Assembly: GCF_030285665.1 (NCBI RefSeq)
Contig: NZ_CP127295.1
Location: 2,418,001-2,482,000, forward strand
DNA from: Amycolatopsis mongoliensis
GTDB taxonomy: Bacteria; Actinomycetota; Actinomycetes; Mycobacteriales; Pseudonocardiaceae
Length of the DNA stretch: 64,000 nucleotides
Reading direction: 5' to 3'
A model generated the notes under the pieces. The model searched no databases and was not told the DNA's origin. It saw only the letters and a program-made list of their open reading frames with translations. This document shows positions 27,355 through 35,480 of the stretch, piece after piece. Every line of letters starts with the position of its first letter. The first letter of the stretch is position 1. Made by a program: the position numbers and the translations under genes.

Positions 27355-28272
27355 GTGGCGAAGACCGCGACGAACGAGGGGCAGGGCGCCAAGCGCACCC
27401 GCCGTCTCGTGTCGCGTGCGCTGCTCGTCCTCGGGGGTGCCGTGGCCGGCACCGCCGCCGCGTGGCTCGTCTCCGGTGCGACCGCTTCCGCGGACACCGT
27501 CGAGGTGGGCACCGCCCCGATCACCGACGCCGCGAGCGGCAGCCTCGGCGACGTGAACACCGGTGCGGCGACCGCGGCCGGCGATGTCGCCGACTCGAGC
27601 TGCCACCAGGACGCCACCGCGTGGAGCGCGCCGTGCGCCCGCGTCCTCGGGCACGAGGTCTCCGAGCGCGTCAGCGACTCGGTTTCGGACCTCGCCGAGG
27701 ATGCCGTCGTGAGCCCGGCGAGCCGCACCCTCGGCGCGGTCGAGCACATCGTCCGCGAGCCGCAGGACACCCGCCAGGTTCTCGAGCAGACCTTCACCCC
27801 CGAGCCGGCGCACGACGTGCTGCAGCTGCTCGACCCGGCCGGCCACGGCAACCTGGTTCCGTCGCTCCCGGGGCTCGCCCCGGTCGAGCAGGAGCCGGTG
27901 ACCACCGGCGCCGGCCAGACCACGGACACGGTCGCCGTCTCGACCGTCCAGCTCCCCGCCGCGCTGCGAGCCCTGCTCGCGATGCCGACGGGTTTCCAGC
28001 ACGACAACGGCAGCGGTGCCGCGGGCGAGTCCCGCGACAAGCACCGTGATCTGCCGTCGCCGCTGGTTCCGGTGCAGCTTCCGGCCGCACCGTCCGTCCC
28101 CACCGCCCCGGGTGGCACCACGGCCCCCGGTGGACACCTCGACGGCCTCAACTTAGGCGTCCCCTTCTGGACGACCGAAGCCGTCGACACCGCCGTCGCG
28201 GCGATGAGCCGCGCCGGCCTGCGCCAGACGGCGCGCACCCCGGGCGAGCAGCCCGGTGTCACTCCTGACTGA
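27355..28272 (+). CDS. Secreted Ala/Pro-rich protein, unknown function
   Basis: A 305-residue protein with a twin-Arg-like basic N-terminus (KRTRRLVSR), a hydrophobic segment and a signal-peptidase site near ATASADT at about residue 46. The mature part has an Asp/Ala-rich region with one Cys pair (SSCHQD, APCARV), an amphipathic segment (VSERVSDSVSDLAEDAVV) and a Pro-rich C-terminal half. No family was recognised. GTG 27355 is chosen because GGAG lies 8 nt upstream and it begins the signal sequence. It precedes the chaplin-like gene by 208 bp; both look like surface proteins. Confidence 0.65.
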   Translation: MAKTATNEGQGAKRTRRLVSRALLVLGGAVAGTAAAWLVSGATASADTVEVGTAPITDAASGSLGDVNTGAATAAGDVADSSCHQDATAWSAPCARVLGHEVSERVSDSVSDLAEDAVVSPASRTLGAVEHIVREPQDTRQVLEQTFTPEPAHDVLQLLDPAGHGNLVPSLPGLAPVEQEPVTTGAGQTTDTVAVSTVQLPAALRALLAMPTGFQHDNGSGAAGESRDKHRDLPSPLVPVQLPAAPSVPTAPGGTTAPGGHLDGLNLGVPFWTTEAVDTAVAAMSRAGLRQTARTPGEQPGVTPD

Positions 28273-28480
28273 ACACCTCCCTTCACGGGTAGCTGACGCG
28301 CCCAAGTCCGTCTTCATCTGACGGCGCCTGCGTCCGCGAGATTCCCGTGACACGGCGGTGCGCTTTTTTGCGCCCGCAAGAAGTTCCTTCCCCCTCGGTG
28401 CGTCTCGGACCCCGTTTCGACTTCGACGAGCGCACCCCCATAAGCCCGCAAGGGAACCCGAAATAAAGGAGAAAAACCCC
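28273..28480 (+). other. Leader region of the chaplin-like gene
   Basis: 208 bp with no gene. GGTGCGC-TTTTTT-GCGCCC at about 28360-28378 can form a small T-loop hairpin, and AAAGGAG lies 10 nt before the start. A long structured 5' leader is possible; no known riboswitch was recognised. Confidence 0.4.
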
Positions 28481-31400
28481 ATGCAGACGTGGGCAAAGCG
28501 CGGACTCCAGACCGCACTTGTCACGGGTGGGTTGCTGATGCTGGGTACCGGCATCGCCTCGGCTGACGAGAACGTCAACCCTGACGCCCCGGCCTCCCCG
28601 CTCGACCTGAACGTCACGGCTCCCATCCAGGAAGCCAACAACGCGGTCGGCACCCCCTTCGGCCAGCTGGACCTGCCCGCCGGGCAGACGGAGCTGAGCA
28701 CCAAGCCGGTCACCAACGCCGCGAACGAGGCTGCCAAGCAGCTCGACGAGGCGAGCCCGATCAGCCAGAGCACCCTCGGCGGTGCCACCAAGGCCGACGG
28801 CGCGGGCGCCTTCACCCCGGGGCACAACAACCTCAAGGGCAACAAGGTCACCGGCGACGTCGTCGTCCCGATCCAGATCGTGGACAACGCGGTCGGCGTG
28901 ATCGGCGACGCGAACGTCCAGGGCGGCGACCACACGCAGACCTGGGACCACAACCAGGACATCGCGACGACCGGTGAGGACTCCAGCCTCGCGGGCAACG
29001 CGGTCGCCCTCGACTGGGCGCTCCCCGTGCAGATCGCCGGGAACGGCGGCGGCGTCGCCGGCGGCACCGGCCGCGTGACCGGTGGGTCGGCCAGCCAGAG
29101 CGCCACCGAGACCGGGAACGTCGACACCAACGGCGACGGCTCGGCCCTCTCCGGCAACGTGGTCGCGGGCCAGCTCGCCACCCCGGTGCAGGTGACCGGC
29201 AACGCCGCTTCGTACCTGCTCGGCAACGGGCAGAGCCACGGCTACTCCGCCGACACCGTCGCGACCTCCGGCGGCTCGCTGCTGAGCTCCGGTGACAACA
29301 GTGCCGGGTCGGGCAACGTGGTCGGCGCGCCGATCGCCCTGCCGGTCAAGTTCAACTGCAACTCGGGCGCCGTGTGGGGCTCGCTGTCGAACTCCGACGG
29401 CTGCAACACCTCCGCCGACGCCACGGCCGGGGACACGCGCGAGGGCAGCCTCGGCATCCCGACCTACCTCGAGACGAGCGGCAACGACTCGTTCCTGTCC
29501 GGCAACGGCGGGGCGGCCTCGCTGTCCCCGATCGCGAACGTCGCGGGTGTCGCGGGCTCGTGGATCGGCAACGCCTCGGCGGGCATCCCCGACGCCGGCA
29601 GCTCCTCCAGCACTGTCGACTCGGGTGGCTTCGTCAAGACCGCCGGTGACAACGCGAGCGGGTCGGGCAACGTCCTGAACCCGTCGGTCGCGCTGCCGGT
29701 CGAGGCCTTCGGCATCGGTGGCACCTACATCGGCCAGGCGAACGCGGCGCACGACAACACCACCGACGCCAACGCCGGCGACGGCAGCTACACCAAGGGC
29801 AACGACTCGGTCCTGGGTGGCAACATCATCAACACCCAGGCCGCGGGCGCGCCCGAGGTCTTCGGTATCGGCGGCAGCCACATCGGCAACGCGTCCGGCA
29901 CCGCGACCGAGGACAAGACGGTCACCGCCGGGAACTACGACGGCACGCAGGGCAACGACTCGTCCGGCTCGGGCAACGTCGTCCAGGTGCCGGTCGGCCT
30001 GCCCGCCGAGGTCTTCGGCGTGGGTGGCTCGTTCATCGGCCAGGGCTCCGGCTCGGCCGACGAGACCAAGGTCGTCTCCGGTGGCGGCGGTGGCAGCACC
30101 CACGACGACAACGGCTTCCTGAGCTCGAACCTGGGCACCGTGCCGGCGTCGCTGCCGGTGCAGGTCGCCAACATCGGTGGCGCGTTCGTCGGCCAGGGCC
30201 ACGGCAAGGGCTCGACCGACACGACGTCCAACGCGGGCGGCGACGTCACGGCGAACGGCCCCGCGGGCGCCGGCGCCGGCAACATCATCGAGGCCCCGGT
30301 CTCGTTCCCGGTGCTGGCCGCCGGCAGCGGTGCCGCCCTCGCGGGCATCGGCACCGGTGAGAACGACAACATCACCGACTCCTCGGCGGGCGGCGACGCC
30401 CTCACCGACGGGCAGGACGGTGCGCTGGCCGGCAACATCGTGAAGGCCCCGATCGCGGGTGTCGCGCAGCTGTTCAGCGACGGTGTCGCGGGTGCGGCCC
30501 TGGGCCACGGCCTGGGCACGAGCGACACCACGTCGCAGGCCGGTGGCGACGCCACCACCAACGGTGACCGCGGCAGCGTGGCCGGCAACATCATCGGCGC
30601 CGACGCGCTGCCGGTGGCGCAGGTCTTCGGTGACGCCGTCAGCGCGGCGGGTGTCGCCAGCGGCACCGGGATCAACACGACGTCCGTGCAGAACGCGGGC
30701 GACGACACCACCTCGGGTGTCGAGGGCGCCATCTCCGGCAACATCCTCGACATCCCGGCCACGGCGATCGCGCAGCTGTTCGGCGACGCGGTGACCGTGG
30801 GCGGCGTCGCGCACGCCGTCGGCGACAACACGCTGACCACGCAGAACGGTGGCGAGCCGACCACCGAGGGTGACGGGTCGAGCCTGTCGGGGTACAACTT
30901 CTACCACGACATCGTGGCGCCGGTGCAGATCTTCGGCGTGCCCCTCGAGCTGCTCGGGGTGGCCACCGCGGACGCGACGGACATGACGAGCATCGACGGG
31001 GAAGCCACCGACGCGGCCGACACGATCGCGAACCCGGTCGAGGGTTCGGAGCTGGGTGCCGGCGAGCTGCCTTCGCTGACCGGGCTCGCCAGCGGCCTGC
31101 CGACGGCGGGGCTGCCCACCGCGGGCCTGCCCGCGCTGCCGATGGCCGTCCCGGCGCAGCGCGCCGACGTGCCGCAGATGGGCAACCCGCTGGCCGGGCT
31201 GTCGCAGCTGGCGCACCTGCCGGCCGCCGGTGGCGTCCCGGCGCTGCCGAAGCCGACCCTGCCGAACACCTCGGCGCTGCCCGCGGTGACCGGCCTGTCG
31301 GCGCTGGGTGGTGCCCTGCCGGGTCACGGCACCGAGCGTGCGGACCTGCCGACCGCCGGCCTGCCGATCGCGCTGCCGACGCTGGGCGCCCTGCCCGGCA

Positions 31401-31672
31401 CCGAGCGTGCGGACCTGCCGACCGCGGGCCTGCCCGTGGCGCTGCCGGCCCTGCCGGCCCTGGGTGGCGTCCCGGCTCTGCCGGTCGCCCTCCCGGTGAC
31501 CCCGGCGCTGCCGGCCGCCCCGGCCGCGCTGCCCGCCGCCCCGGCCCTGCCGGTGAACGCGAAGCTGCCGGTGCTGGACAGCGCGGCCCCGGCCGCGCAG
31601 GTTCCGGCGATGTCGGGCCTCGACTCGACCGGCTTCCTCGCGAAGCTGCTGGGTCTGGTCAAGCGCAAGTAG
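28481..31672 (+). CDS. Giant chaplin-like repeat surface protein
   Basis: A 1063-residue secreted protein with a signal peptide ending at about GIASA-DE. From residue about 119 to 835 there are about 14 repeats, spaced near 52 residues, each with a core such as SGNVVQVPVGLPAEVFGVGG followed by IGxGxG and a Thr/Asp/Asn-rich linker. The core resembles the chaplin domain (GNVVQVPV-PVNVCGNSVNVIG) of Streptomyces hydrophobic surface proteins, but Cys is replaced by Phe/Asn except in the fourth unit (KFNCNSGA and SDGCNTS). Residues 860-1040 are Leu-Pro-Ala-rich with the duplicated ERADLPTAGLP. The C-terminus ends LLGLVKRK. There is no LPXTG sortase signal. ATG 28481 has a strong AAAGGAG. Confidence 0.75.
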   Translation: MQTWAKRGLQTALVTGGLLMLGTGIASADENVNPDAPASPLDLNVTAPIQEANNAVGTPFGQLDLPAGQTELSTKPVTNAANEAAKQLDEASPISQSTLGGATKADGAGAFTPGHNNLKGNKVTGDVVVPIQIVDNAVGVIGDANVQGGDHTQTWDHNQDIATTGEDSSLAGNAVALDWALPVQIAGNGGGVAGGTGRVTGGSASQSATETGNVDTNGDGSALSGNVVAGQLATPVQVTGNAASYLLGNGQSHGYSADTVATSGGSLLSSGDNSAGSGNVVGAPIALPVKFNCNSGAVWGSLSNSDGCNTSADATAGDTREGSLGIPTYLETSGNDSFLSGNGGAASLSPIANVAGVAGSWIGNASAGIPDAGSSSSTVDSGGFVKTAGDNASGSGNVLNPSVALPVEAFGIGGTYIGQANAAHDNTTDANAGDGSYTKGNDSVLGGNIINTQAAGAPEVFGIGGSHIGNASGTATEDKTVTAGNYDGTQGNDSSGSGNVVQVPVGLPAEVFGVGGSFIGQGSGSADETKVVSGGGGGSTHDDNGFLSSNLGTVPASLPVQVANIGGAFVGQGHGKGSTDTTSNAGGDVTANGPAGAGAGNIIEAPVSFPVLAAGSGAALAGIGTGENDNITDSSAGGDALTDGQDGALAGNIVKAPIAGVAQLFSDGVAGAALGHGLGTSDTTSQAGGDATTNGDRGSVAGNIIGADALPVAQVFGDAVSAAGVASGTGINTTSVQNAGDDTTSGVEGAISGNILDIPATAIAQLFGDAVTVGGVAHAVGDNTLTTQNGGEPTTEGDGSSLSGYNFYHDIVAPVQIFGVPLELLGVATADATDMTSIDGEATDAADTIANPVEGSELGAGELPSLTGLASGLPTAGLPTAGLPALPMAVPAQRADVPQMGNPLAGLSQLAHLPAAGGVPALPKPTLPNTSALPAVTGLSALGGALPGHGTERADLPTAGLPIALPTLGALPGTERADLPTAGLPVALPALPALGGVPALPVALPVTPALPAAPAALPAAPALPVNAKLPVLDSAAPAAQVPAMSGLDSTGFLAKLLGLVKRK
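31327..31427 (+). repeat. Direct repeat in the Leu-Pro-rich tail of the chaplin-like gene
   Basis: The sequence coding for GTERADLPTAGLP begins at about 31327 and again at about 31399 (72-nt period) with nearly identical bases, so this tail has probably grown by tandem duplication. Confidence 0.6.
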
Positions 31673-31681
31673 TTCGGTGAC

Positions 31682-31712
31682 GCCGGGCGGGTTCAGCCAG
31701 AGCCCGCCCGGC
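31682..31712 (+). terminator. Hairpin just after the chaplin-like gene
   Basis: GCCGGGCGGG (31682-31691) pairs perfectly with CCCGCCCGGC (31703-31712), 10 bp after the stop codon. A second, stronger hairpin follows at 31806. Confidence 0.5.
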
Positions 31713-31805
31713 CCCGCAAGCCCCGGCAGGCGCTCCACCGCGCCGCGAGGTCTCCTCGCACGGAGTGCCTGACGATCGAAGAAAGCTCTCCTTCCCTGGA
31801 GAGGA

Positions 31806-31841
31806 CGAGCCCCAAGAGCCGCATCCGGCTCTTGGGGCTCG
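31806..31841. terminator. 15-bp terminator between the chaplin-like gene and the convergent dioxygenase gene
   Basis: CGAGCCCCAAGAGCC (31806-31820) pairs perfectly with GGCTCTTGGGGCTCG (31827-31841) around a 6-nt loop; TTCGTGTTT follows on the plus strand. It can end transcription from both sides. Confidence 0.75.
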
Positions 31842-31860
31842 TTCGTGTTTCCGGGGAAGG

Positions 31861-32631
31861 TCAGGAGAACTGCAGCGACCGCTTCGCCAGGCCGTGCCAG
31901 AACCCGTCGATCACCGTGCGGCCGGACTTCTCCTCCGCGGTCGCGCCGAGGGAGACGAACAGCGGCGCGAAGTGCTCGATCCGCGGGTGCGCGAGCGTTG
32001 CCGCCGGCGCCTTGTGCCGGAAGTCGAGCAGCGCGTCGACGTCGCCGGCCCGCACCACCTCGTCGCCCCAGTGGTCGAACTCGGCCGACCACACGGGCGG
32101 CGTCCCGTCGGTGGCGCGGGCCATGCCGCTCAGGTTGTGGGTGAAGAAGCCGCTGCCGATGATCAGCACGCCTTCGTCGCGCAGCGGCGCGAGCTTGCGG
32201 CCGAGGTCGAACAGCTCCTGCGGGTCGAGCGAGGGCATCGAAACCTGCAGCACCGGGACGTCGGCGTCCGGGTACATCTCGACGAGCGGCACGTAGGCGC
32301 CGTGGTCGAGGCCGCGGTCCGGCGCGTCGTGCACCGGTGTGGCCGTCGAGCGGAGCAGCTTCCGCACCTTCTCCGCCAGCTCCGGCGCACCCGGCGCCGC
32401 GTACTTCACCTGGTAGTAGCGCTCGGGGAAGCCCCAGAAGTCGTACACGAGCGGCACGGTCGTCGTGGCCGCGATGGTCAGCGGCGCCTCCTCCCAGTGC
32501 GCCGACACGACCAGGATCGCGCGGGGCTTCGGCAGGTCGGCCGACCAGGCGGCGAGCTGGCGGGTCCACGTGGTGTCGTCGGCGAGCGGCGGCGCTCCGT
32601 GGCTGAGGTAGAGGACCGGGGTGCGGGTCAT
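31861..32631 (-). CDS. Extradiol ring-cleavage dioxygenase (DODA/LigB superfamily)
   Basis: A 256-residue class III extradiol dioxygenase of the 4,5-DOPA dioxygenase (YgiD-like) group. The metal ligands lie in LYLSHGAPPL (His11), VVSAHWEE, and the catalytic DRGLDHGAYVPL; EHFAPLFVSLGA completes the fold. The natural substrate in bacteria is unclear. ATG 32631 is preferred because GGAG lies 8 nt upstream and the family begins here; an in-frame TTG at 32658 lies inside the operator. The promoter has TATCGT (32669-32664) followed directly by the palindrome at 32647-32658. A MarR-type gene ends 69 bp upstream in the same direction. Confidence 0.88.
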   Translation of the reverse strand: MTRTPVLYLSHGAPPLADDTTWTRQLAAWSADLPKPRAILVVSAHWEEAPLTIAATTTVPLVYDFWGFPERYYQVKYAAPGAPELAEKVRKLLRSTATPVHDAPDRGLDHGAYVPLVEMYPDADVPVLQVSMPSLDPQELFDLGRKLAPLRDEGVLIIGSGFFTHNLSGMARATDGTPPVWSAEFDHWGDEVVRAGDVDALLDFRHKAPAATLAHPRIEHFAPLFVSLGATAEEKSGRTVIDGFWHGLAKRSLQFS

Positions 32632-32646
32632 CGACGGCTCCAGTGC

Positions 32647-32658
32647 TTGAAAGTTCAA
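32647..32658. promoter_or_regulatory. Palindromic operator at the dioxygenase promoter
   Basis: TTGAAAGTTCAA is a perfect palindrome located at the predicted transcription start, just after a TATCGT -10 element, so bound protein would block transcription. MarR-type regulators are encoded next door. Confidence 0.55.
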
Positions 32659-32699
32659 CTACTACGATACCTGACGCCGCTGGCTTCCGCGATATTCCT

Positions 32700-33125
32700 T
32701 CAGCGACCTTCGAGGTTGGCCGCGCAGCGCTCCAGGGTGCGGATCGTCGTGCGGTAGTCGTCGTCGCTGATGCCGTCGGTCACCGCGGTGCGGAACGCTT
32801 CGACGCGCTCCTCGACGCGGGCGTGGGCTTCGCGGCCGGCCTCGGTGAGCTCGCCGTTCTCGGCGACCCAGCCGCGCGCCCGGAGATCGGCCATCCTGGG
32901 AGCCATCGGTCCTTCGGTGGCGACGAACGGCGCCAGCGCCGCGTCGACCTCCTCCGGCGTGCGGGCGCCGCGGGCGATCGTGTTGAGTACCTGCCAATGC
33001 CGGCGGCTCAGCGACTCGGCGCCGAGGGCCTGGGCCATGGAGGATTCGAGAAGCTCGTGGACGTGGCGAAGCCACCAGCCGAGGGGTTTCATGAGGACTC
33101 CGAACATGTCGATGAACAACTGCAT
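32700..33125 (-). CDS. MarR-family winged-helix regulator
   Basis: A 141-residue protein with the MarR layout: N-terminal dimerisation helices, a winged helix (LSRRHWQVLNTIARGARTPE, then PMAPRMADLRARGWVAENGE) and a long C-terminal helix. The recognition region is less canonical than in its divergent neighbour, resembling the subgroup that sits beside small oxidoreductases. Start at 33125 lies within the palindrome 33123-33138; an internal ATG at 33107 is possible. It is upstream of the dioxygenase in the same direction and may repress it. Confidence 0.75.
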   Translation of the reverse strand: MQLFIDMFGVLMKPLGWWLRHVHELLESSMAQALGAESLSRRHWQVLNTIARGARTPEEVDAALAPFVATEGPMAPRMADLRARGWVAENGELTEAGREAHARVEERVEAFRTAVTDGISDDDYRTTIRTLERCAANLEGR

Positions 33126-33138
33126 GTAAAGTTACATG
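33123..33138. promoter_or_regulatory. Operator palindrome between divergent MarR genes
   Basis: CATGTAAAGTTACATG has 7-bp arms (CATGTAA / TTACATG) around AG. It overlaps the start of the minus-strand MarR gene and lies 22 bp before the plus-strand one, so one regulator could control both. Confidence 0.6.
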
Positions 33139-33159
33139 TAGTTCGGAGGTGGAGCAACC

Positions 33160-33612
33160 ATGACGGACGCGGTGGCCGACGTCGAGCGCGCGATGATCGC
33201 GATCCGCCGCAGCCAGCAGCGGCGGGCGCTGAGCCGCATCGGCAAAGCCCGCGGCCAGGGCGCGCACGACCCGGTGCACGAGCTGCTCGACGTCGTCGAA
33301 GAGCTCACCGAACGCGGCGAGCCCAGCACGGTGACGGCCTTGAGCGCAGCGATGGGCGTCGACCAGCCGCGCGCCAGCCGGCTGGTGGCGCGCGCGGTCG
33401 AGCAGGGCCTGCTTCGCCGCGAAGCCGACCAGCGCGACGGACGGCGTGCGGTGCTCGTGCCGACCGAGGCCGGCCACGCGCACCTGGACGAGCTGCACGC
33501 CTTCCGCCGCTCGGTGTTCGCCGAGGTCATGGCGGACTGGCCGGAGGAGGACCGCGCGAACTTCGGCCGGCTCCTCACGGCGTTCGTCCGCGGCTACGGC
33601 GCGCTGGGCTGA
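33160..33612 (+). CDS. MarR-family regulator
   Basis: A 150-residue MarR repressor with a clear winged helix: VTALSAAMGVDQPRASRLVA as the helix-turn-helix and LLRREADQRDGRRAVLVPTE as the wing (conserved D-RDGR). GGAGGTGGAG gives a strong ribosome site. It is transcribed away from another MarR gene across the palindrome at 33123-33138. Its 3' end overlaps the convergent DUF2871 gene by 19 bp. The ligand is unknown. Confidence 0.88.
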   Translation: MTDAVADVERAMIAIRRSQQRRALSRIGKARGQGAHDPVHELLDVVEELTERGEPSTVTALSAAMGVDQPRASRLVARAVEQGLLRREADQRDGRRAVLVPTEAGHAHLDELHAFRRSVFAEVMADWPEEDRANFGRLLTAFVRGYGALG

Positions 33613-34025
33613 TCGGCCTTCGACTTGGCGGGGATCAGCTTGGTGAGGGTGATGAACAGCAGGATCAGCCCTGCCGTCAGCAGGATGTGACCGAGGCCGG
33701 CGATCCCGGCGATGGCGGCACCGCTCTCGTGGCCGAGCACGGTCAGGGTGCCGTGCAGCGTCATCATGCCAACGGTGACGGTGAGCCCGGCGTTGTAGAT
33801 CCAGAAGAACCAGCGGAACAGCCGGTGGGACGTCAGCGCGAACAGCTTCTCCAGGGCCAGCACGATGAGGAAGAACACCATCCCCAGCGCGAGCAGGTGG
33901 GTGTGGACGGTCGAGAGCTGGGTTTCGCCGGTGAAGTCGTTCGCCTTGGTCAGTTCGCGGTAGTACAGGCCGCTCACCACGCCGAGGATCATGTAGACGT
34001 GCGCGGTGTTGAGGATCATTCTCAT
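33594..34025 (-). CDS. DUF2871 membrane protein
   Basis: A 143-residue protein with four hydrophobic segments and the DUF2871 pattern: NTAHVYMILGVVSGLYYREL at the N-terminus, QLSTVHTHLLALGMVFFLIV and AGLTVTVGMMTLHG with conserved His residues that suggest a haem- or metal-linked membrane bundle. Function is unknown. ATG 34025 lies 8 nt after a TATGGT element (34039-34034), so the transcript is nearly leaderless. Its C-terminal codons overlap the convergent MarR gene. Confidence 0.85.
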   Translation of the reverse strand: MRMILNTAHVYMILGVVSGLYYRELTKANDFTGETQLSTVHTHLLALGMVFFLIVLALEKLFALTSHRLFRWFFWIYNAGLTVTVGMMTLHGTLTVLGHESGAAIAGIAGLGHILLTAGLILLFITLTKLIPAKSKADQPSAP

Positions 34026-34073
34026 GCCCGCGGACCATAACGGGCCGCGGACCGGCCGGCCGCGGAAGTGCGC

Positions 34074-35480
34074 TCAGTCGTGGGAGAGGTCCACGAAACG
34101 GCTGTAGTGCAGCTGGTGCGCGACGGTGATCGTCGCCGTCGGGCCGGCACGGTGCTTCGCGATGATCAGGTCCGCCTCGCCCGCCCGCGGGTCGTCGCGC
34201 TCCCAGGCGTCGGGGCGGTTGACCAGGATGACGAGGTCGGCGTCCTGCTCCAGCGAGCCGGACTCACGCAGGTCGGACAGCATCGGGCGCTTGTCCGTCC
34301 GCTGCTCGGGACCACGGTTCAGCTGGCTGATCGCGATCACCGGGACCTCGATCTCCTTGGCCAGCAGCTTCATCTGCCGGGAGAACTCCGAGACCTCCTG
34401 CTGCCGCGACTCGACGCGCTTGCCGGACGTCATCAGCTGGAGGTAGTCGAGGACGACGAGCTTCAGGTCGTTGCGCTGCTTCAGCCGGCGCGCCTTCGCC
34501 CGGATCTCCATCATCGTCATGTTCGGCGAGTCGTCGACGAACAGCGGTGCCTCCGACACCTCGCTCATCCGGCGGGCCAGCCGTGTCCAGTCGTCGTCGG
34601 ACATCTTGCCGCCGCGCATGTCGGCGAGGCGGATCTTCGCCTCGGCCGAGAGCATGCGCATGACGATCTCGGTCCGGCTCATTTCCAGGGAGAAGATGAC
34701 GCTGGTCAGGCCGTGCCGGATCGACGCCGACCGCGCGAAGTCCAGGCCCAGTGTCGACTTGCCGACACCGGGGCGGGCCGCGACGATGATCATCTGCCCC
34801 GGGTGCAGGCCGTTGGTCAGCTCGTCGAAGTCGGTGAACCCGGTCGGGATGCCCTGGGACTGGCCGCCGCGCGAGGCGATCGCGTCGATCTCGTCCATCG
34901 TCGGCTGCAGCAGCTCTTCCAGCGCGACGTAGTCCTCGCTGGTCCGGCGCTCGGTGACGTCGTAGATCGCGGCCTGCGCGCGGTCGACGACCTCGTCGAT
35001 GTTCGCGCCGTCGGCCGCGGCCGCGCCGTAGCCGTACTGCACGATCCGGGTGCCCGCCTCGACCAGCCGGCGCAGCACCGCCTTCTCCGCGACGATCTCC
35101 GCGTAGTAGCCCGCGTTCGCCGCGGTCGGCACCGTCGCGATCAGGGTGTGCAGGTAGGGCGCGCCGCCGACGCGGCCCAGCTCGCCCCGGCGCTCCAGCT
35201 CCGCCGAGATGGTGATCGGGTCGGCGGGCTCGCCGCGGCCGTAGAGGTCGAGGACGCAGTCGTAGATCGCCTGGTGCGCGGGCCGGTAGAAGTCGTCGGG
35301 GCCGAGCGCCTCGATGACGTCGGCGACCGCGTCCTTGGACAGCAGCATGCCGCCGAGCACGGACTGCTCGGCCGCGATGTCCTGCGGTGGCTGGCGGTCG
35401 AACCCGCCGCCGGAGCCGGGGTCGCTCGGACCCGGGTCGGACTCCGCGTACATCGGACTGCGGTCGTCGGTCAGCGCCAC
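34074..35480 (-). CDS. dnaB: Replicative DNA helicase DnaB
   Basis: A 468-residue hexameric helicase that unwinds DNA at the replication fork. The N-terminal domain starts with RQPPQDIAAEQSVLGGMLLS; the RecA-like domain has Walker A in ARPGVGKSTLGLDF, Walker B around VVLDYLQLM, and SQLNRGPEQR. Unlike the M. tuberculosis protein there is no intein. GTG 35480 (VALTDD) is chosen because AGGAGG (35499-35494) lies 13 bp upstream; GTG 35492 is too close. It is the usual downstream partner of the rpsF-rplI cluster, here separated by module D. The upstream region has many DnaA-box-like sites. Confidence 0.97.
   Translation of the reverse strand: MALTDDRSPMYAESDPGPSDPGSGGGFDRQPPQDIAAEQSVLGGMLLSKDAVADVIEALGPDDFYRPAHQAIYDCVLDLYGRGEPADPITISAELERRGELGRVGGAPYLHTLIATVPTAANAGYYAEIVAEKAVLRRLVEAGTRIVQYGYGAAAADGANIDEVVDRAQAAIYDVTERRTSEDYVALEELLQPTMDEIDAIASRGGQSQGIPTGFTDFDELTNGLHPGQMIIVAARPGVGKSTLGLDFARSASIRHGLTSVIFSLEMSRTEIVMRMLSAEAKIRLADMRGGKMSDDDWTRLARRMSEVSEAPLFVDDSPNMTMMEIRAKARRLKQRNDLKLVVLDYLQLMTSGKRVESRQQEVSEFSRQMKLLAKEIEVPVIAISQLNRGPEQRTDKRPMLSDLRESGSLEQDADLVILVNRPDAWERDDPRAGEADLIIAKHRAGPTATITVAHQLHYSRFVDLSHD

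Noticed and set aside
28273..28480. c-di-AMP (ydaO) or other riboswitch before the chaplin-like gene
   Set aside because: Some short strings looked similar, but the conserved core of the class could not be traced.
28283..32569. A 1428-codon open frame on the minus strand, antisense to the chaplin-like gene
   Set aside because: No signal peptide or family, and the repeats on the plus strand with a strong ribosome site explain the region.
34074..35480. Intein in dnaB
   Set aside because: The Walker A region and downstream blocks are continuous; no insertion and no splicing motifs.
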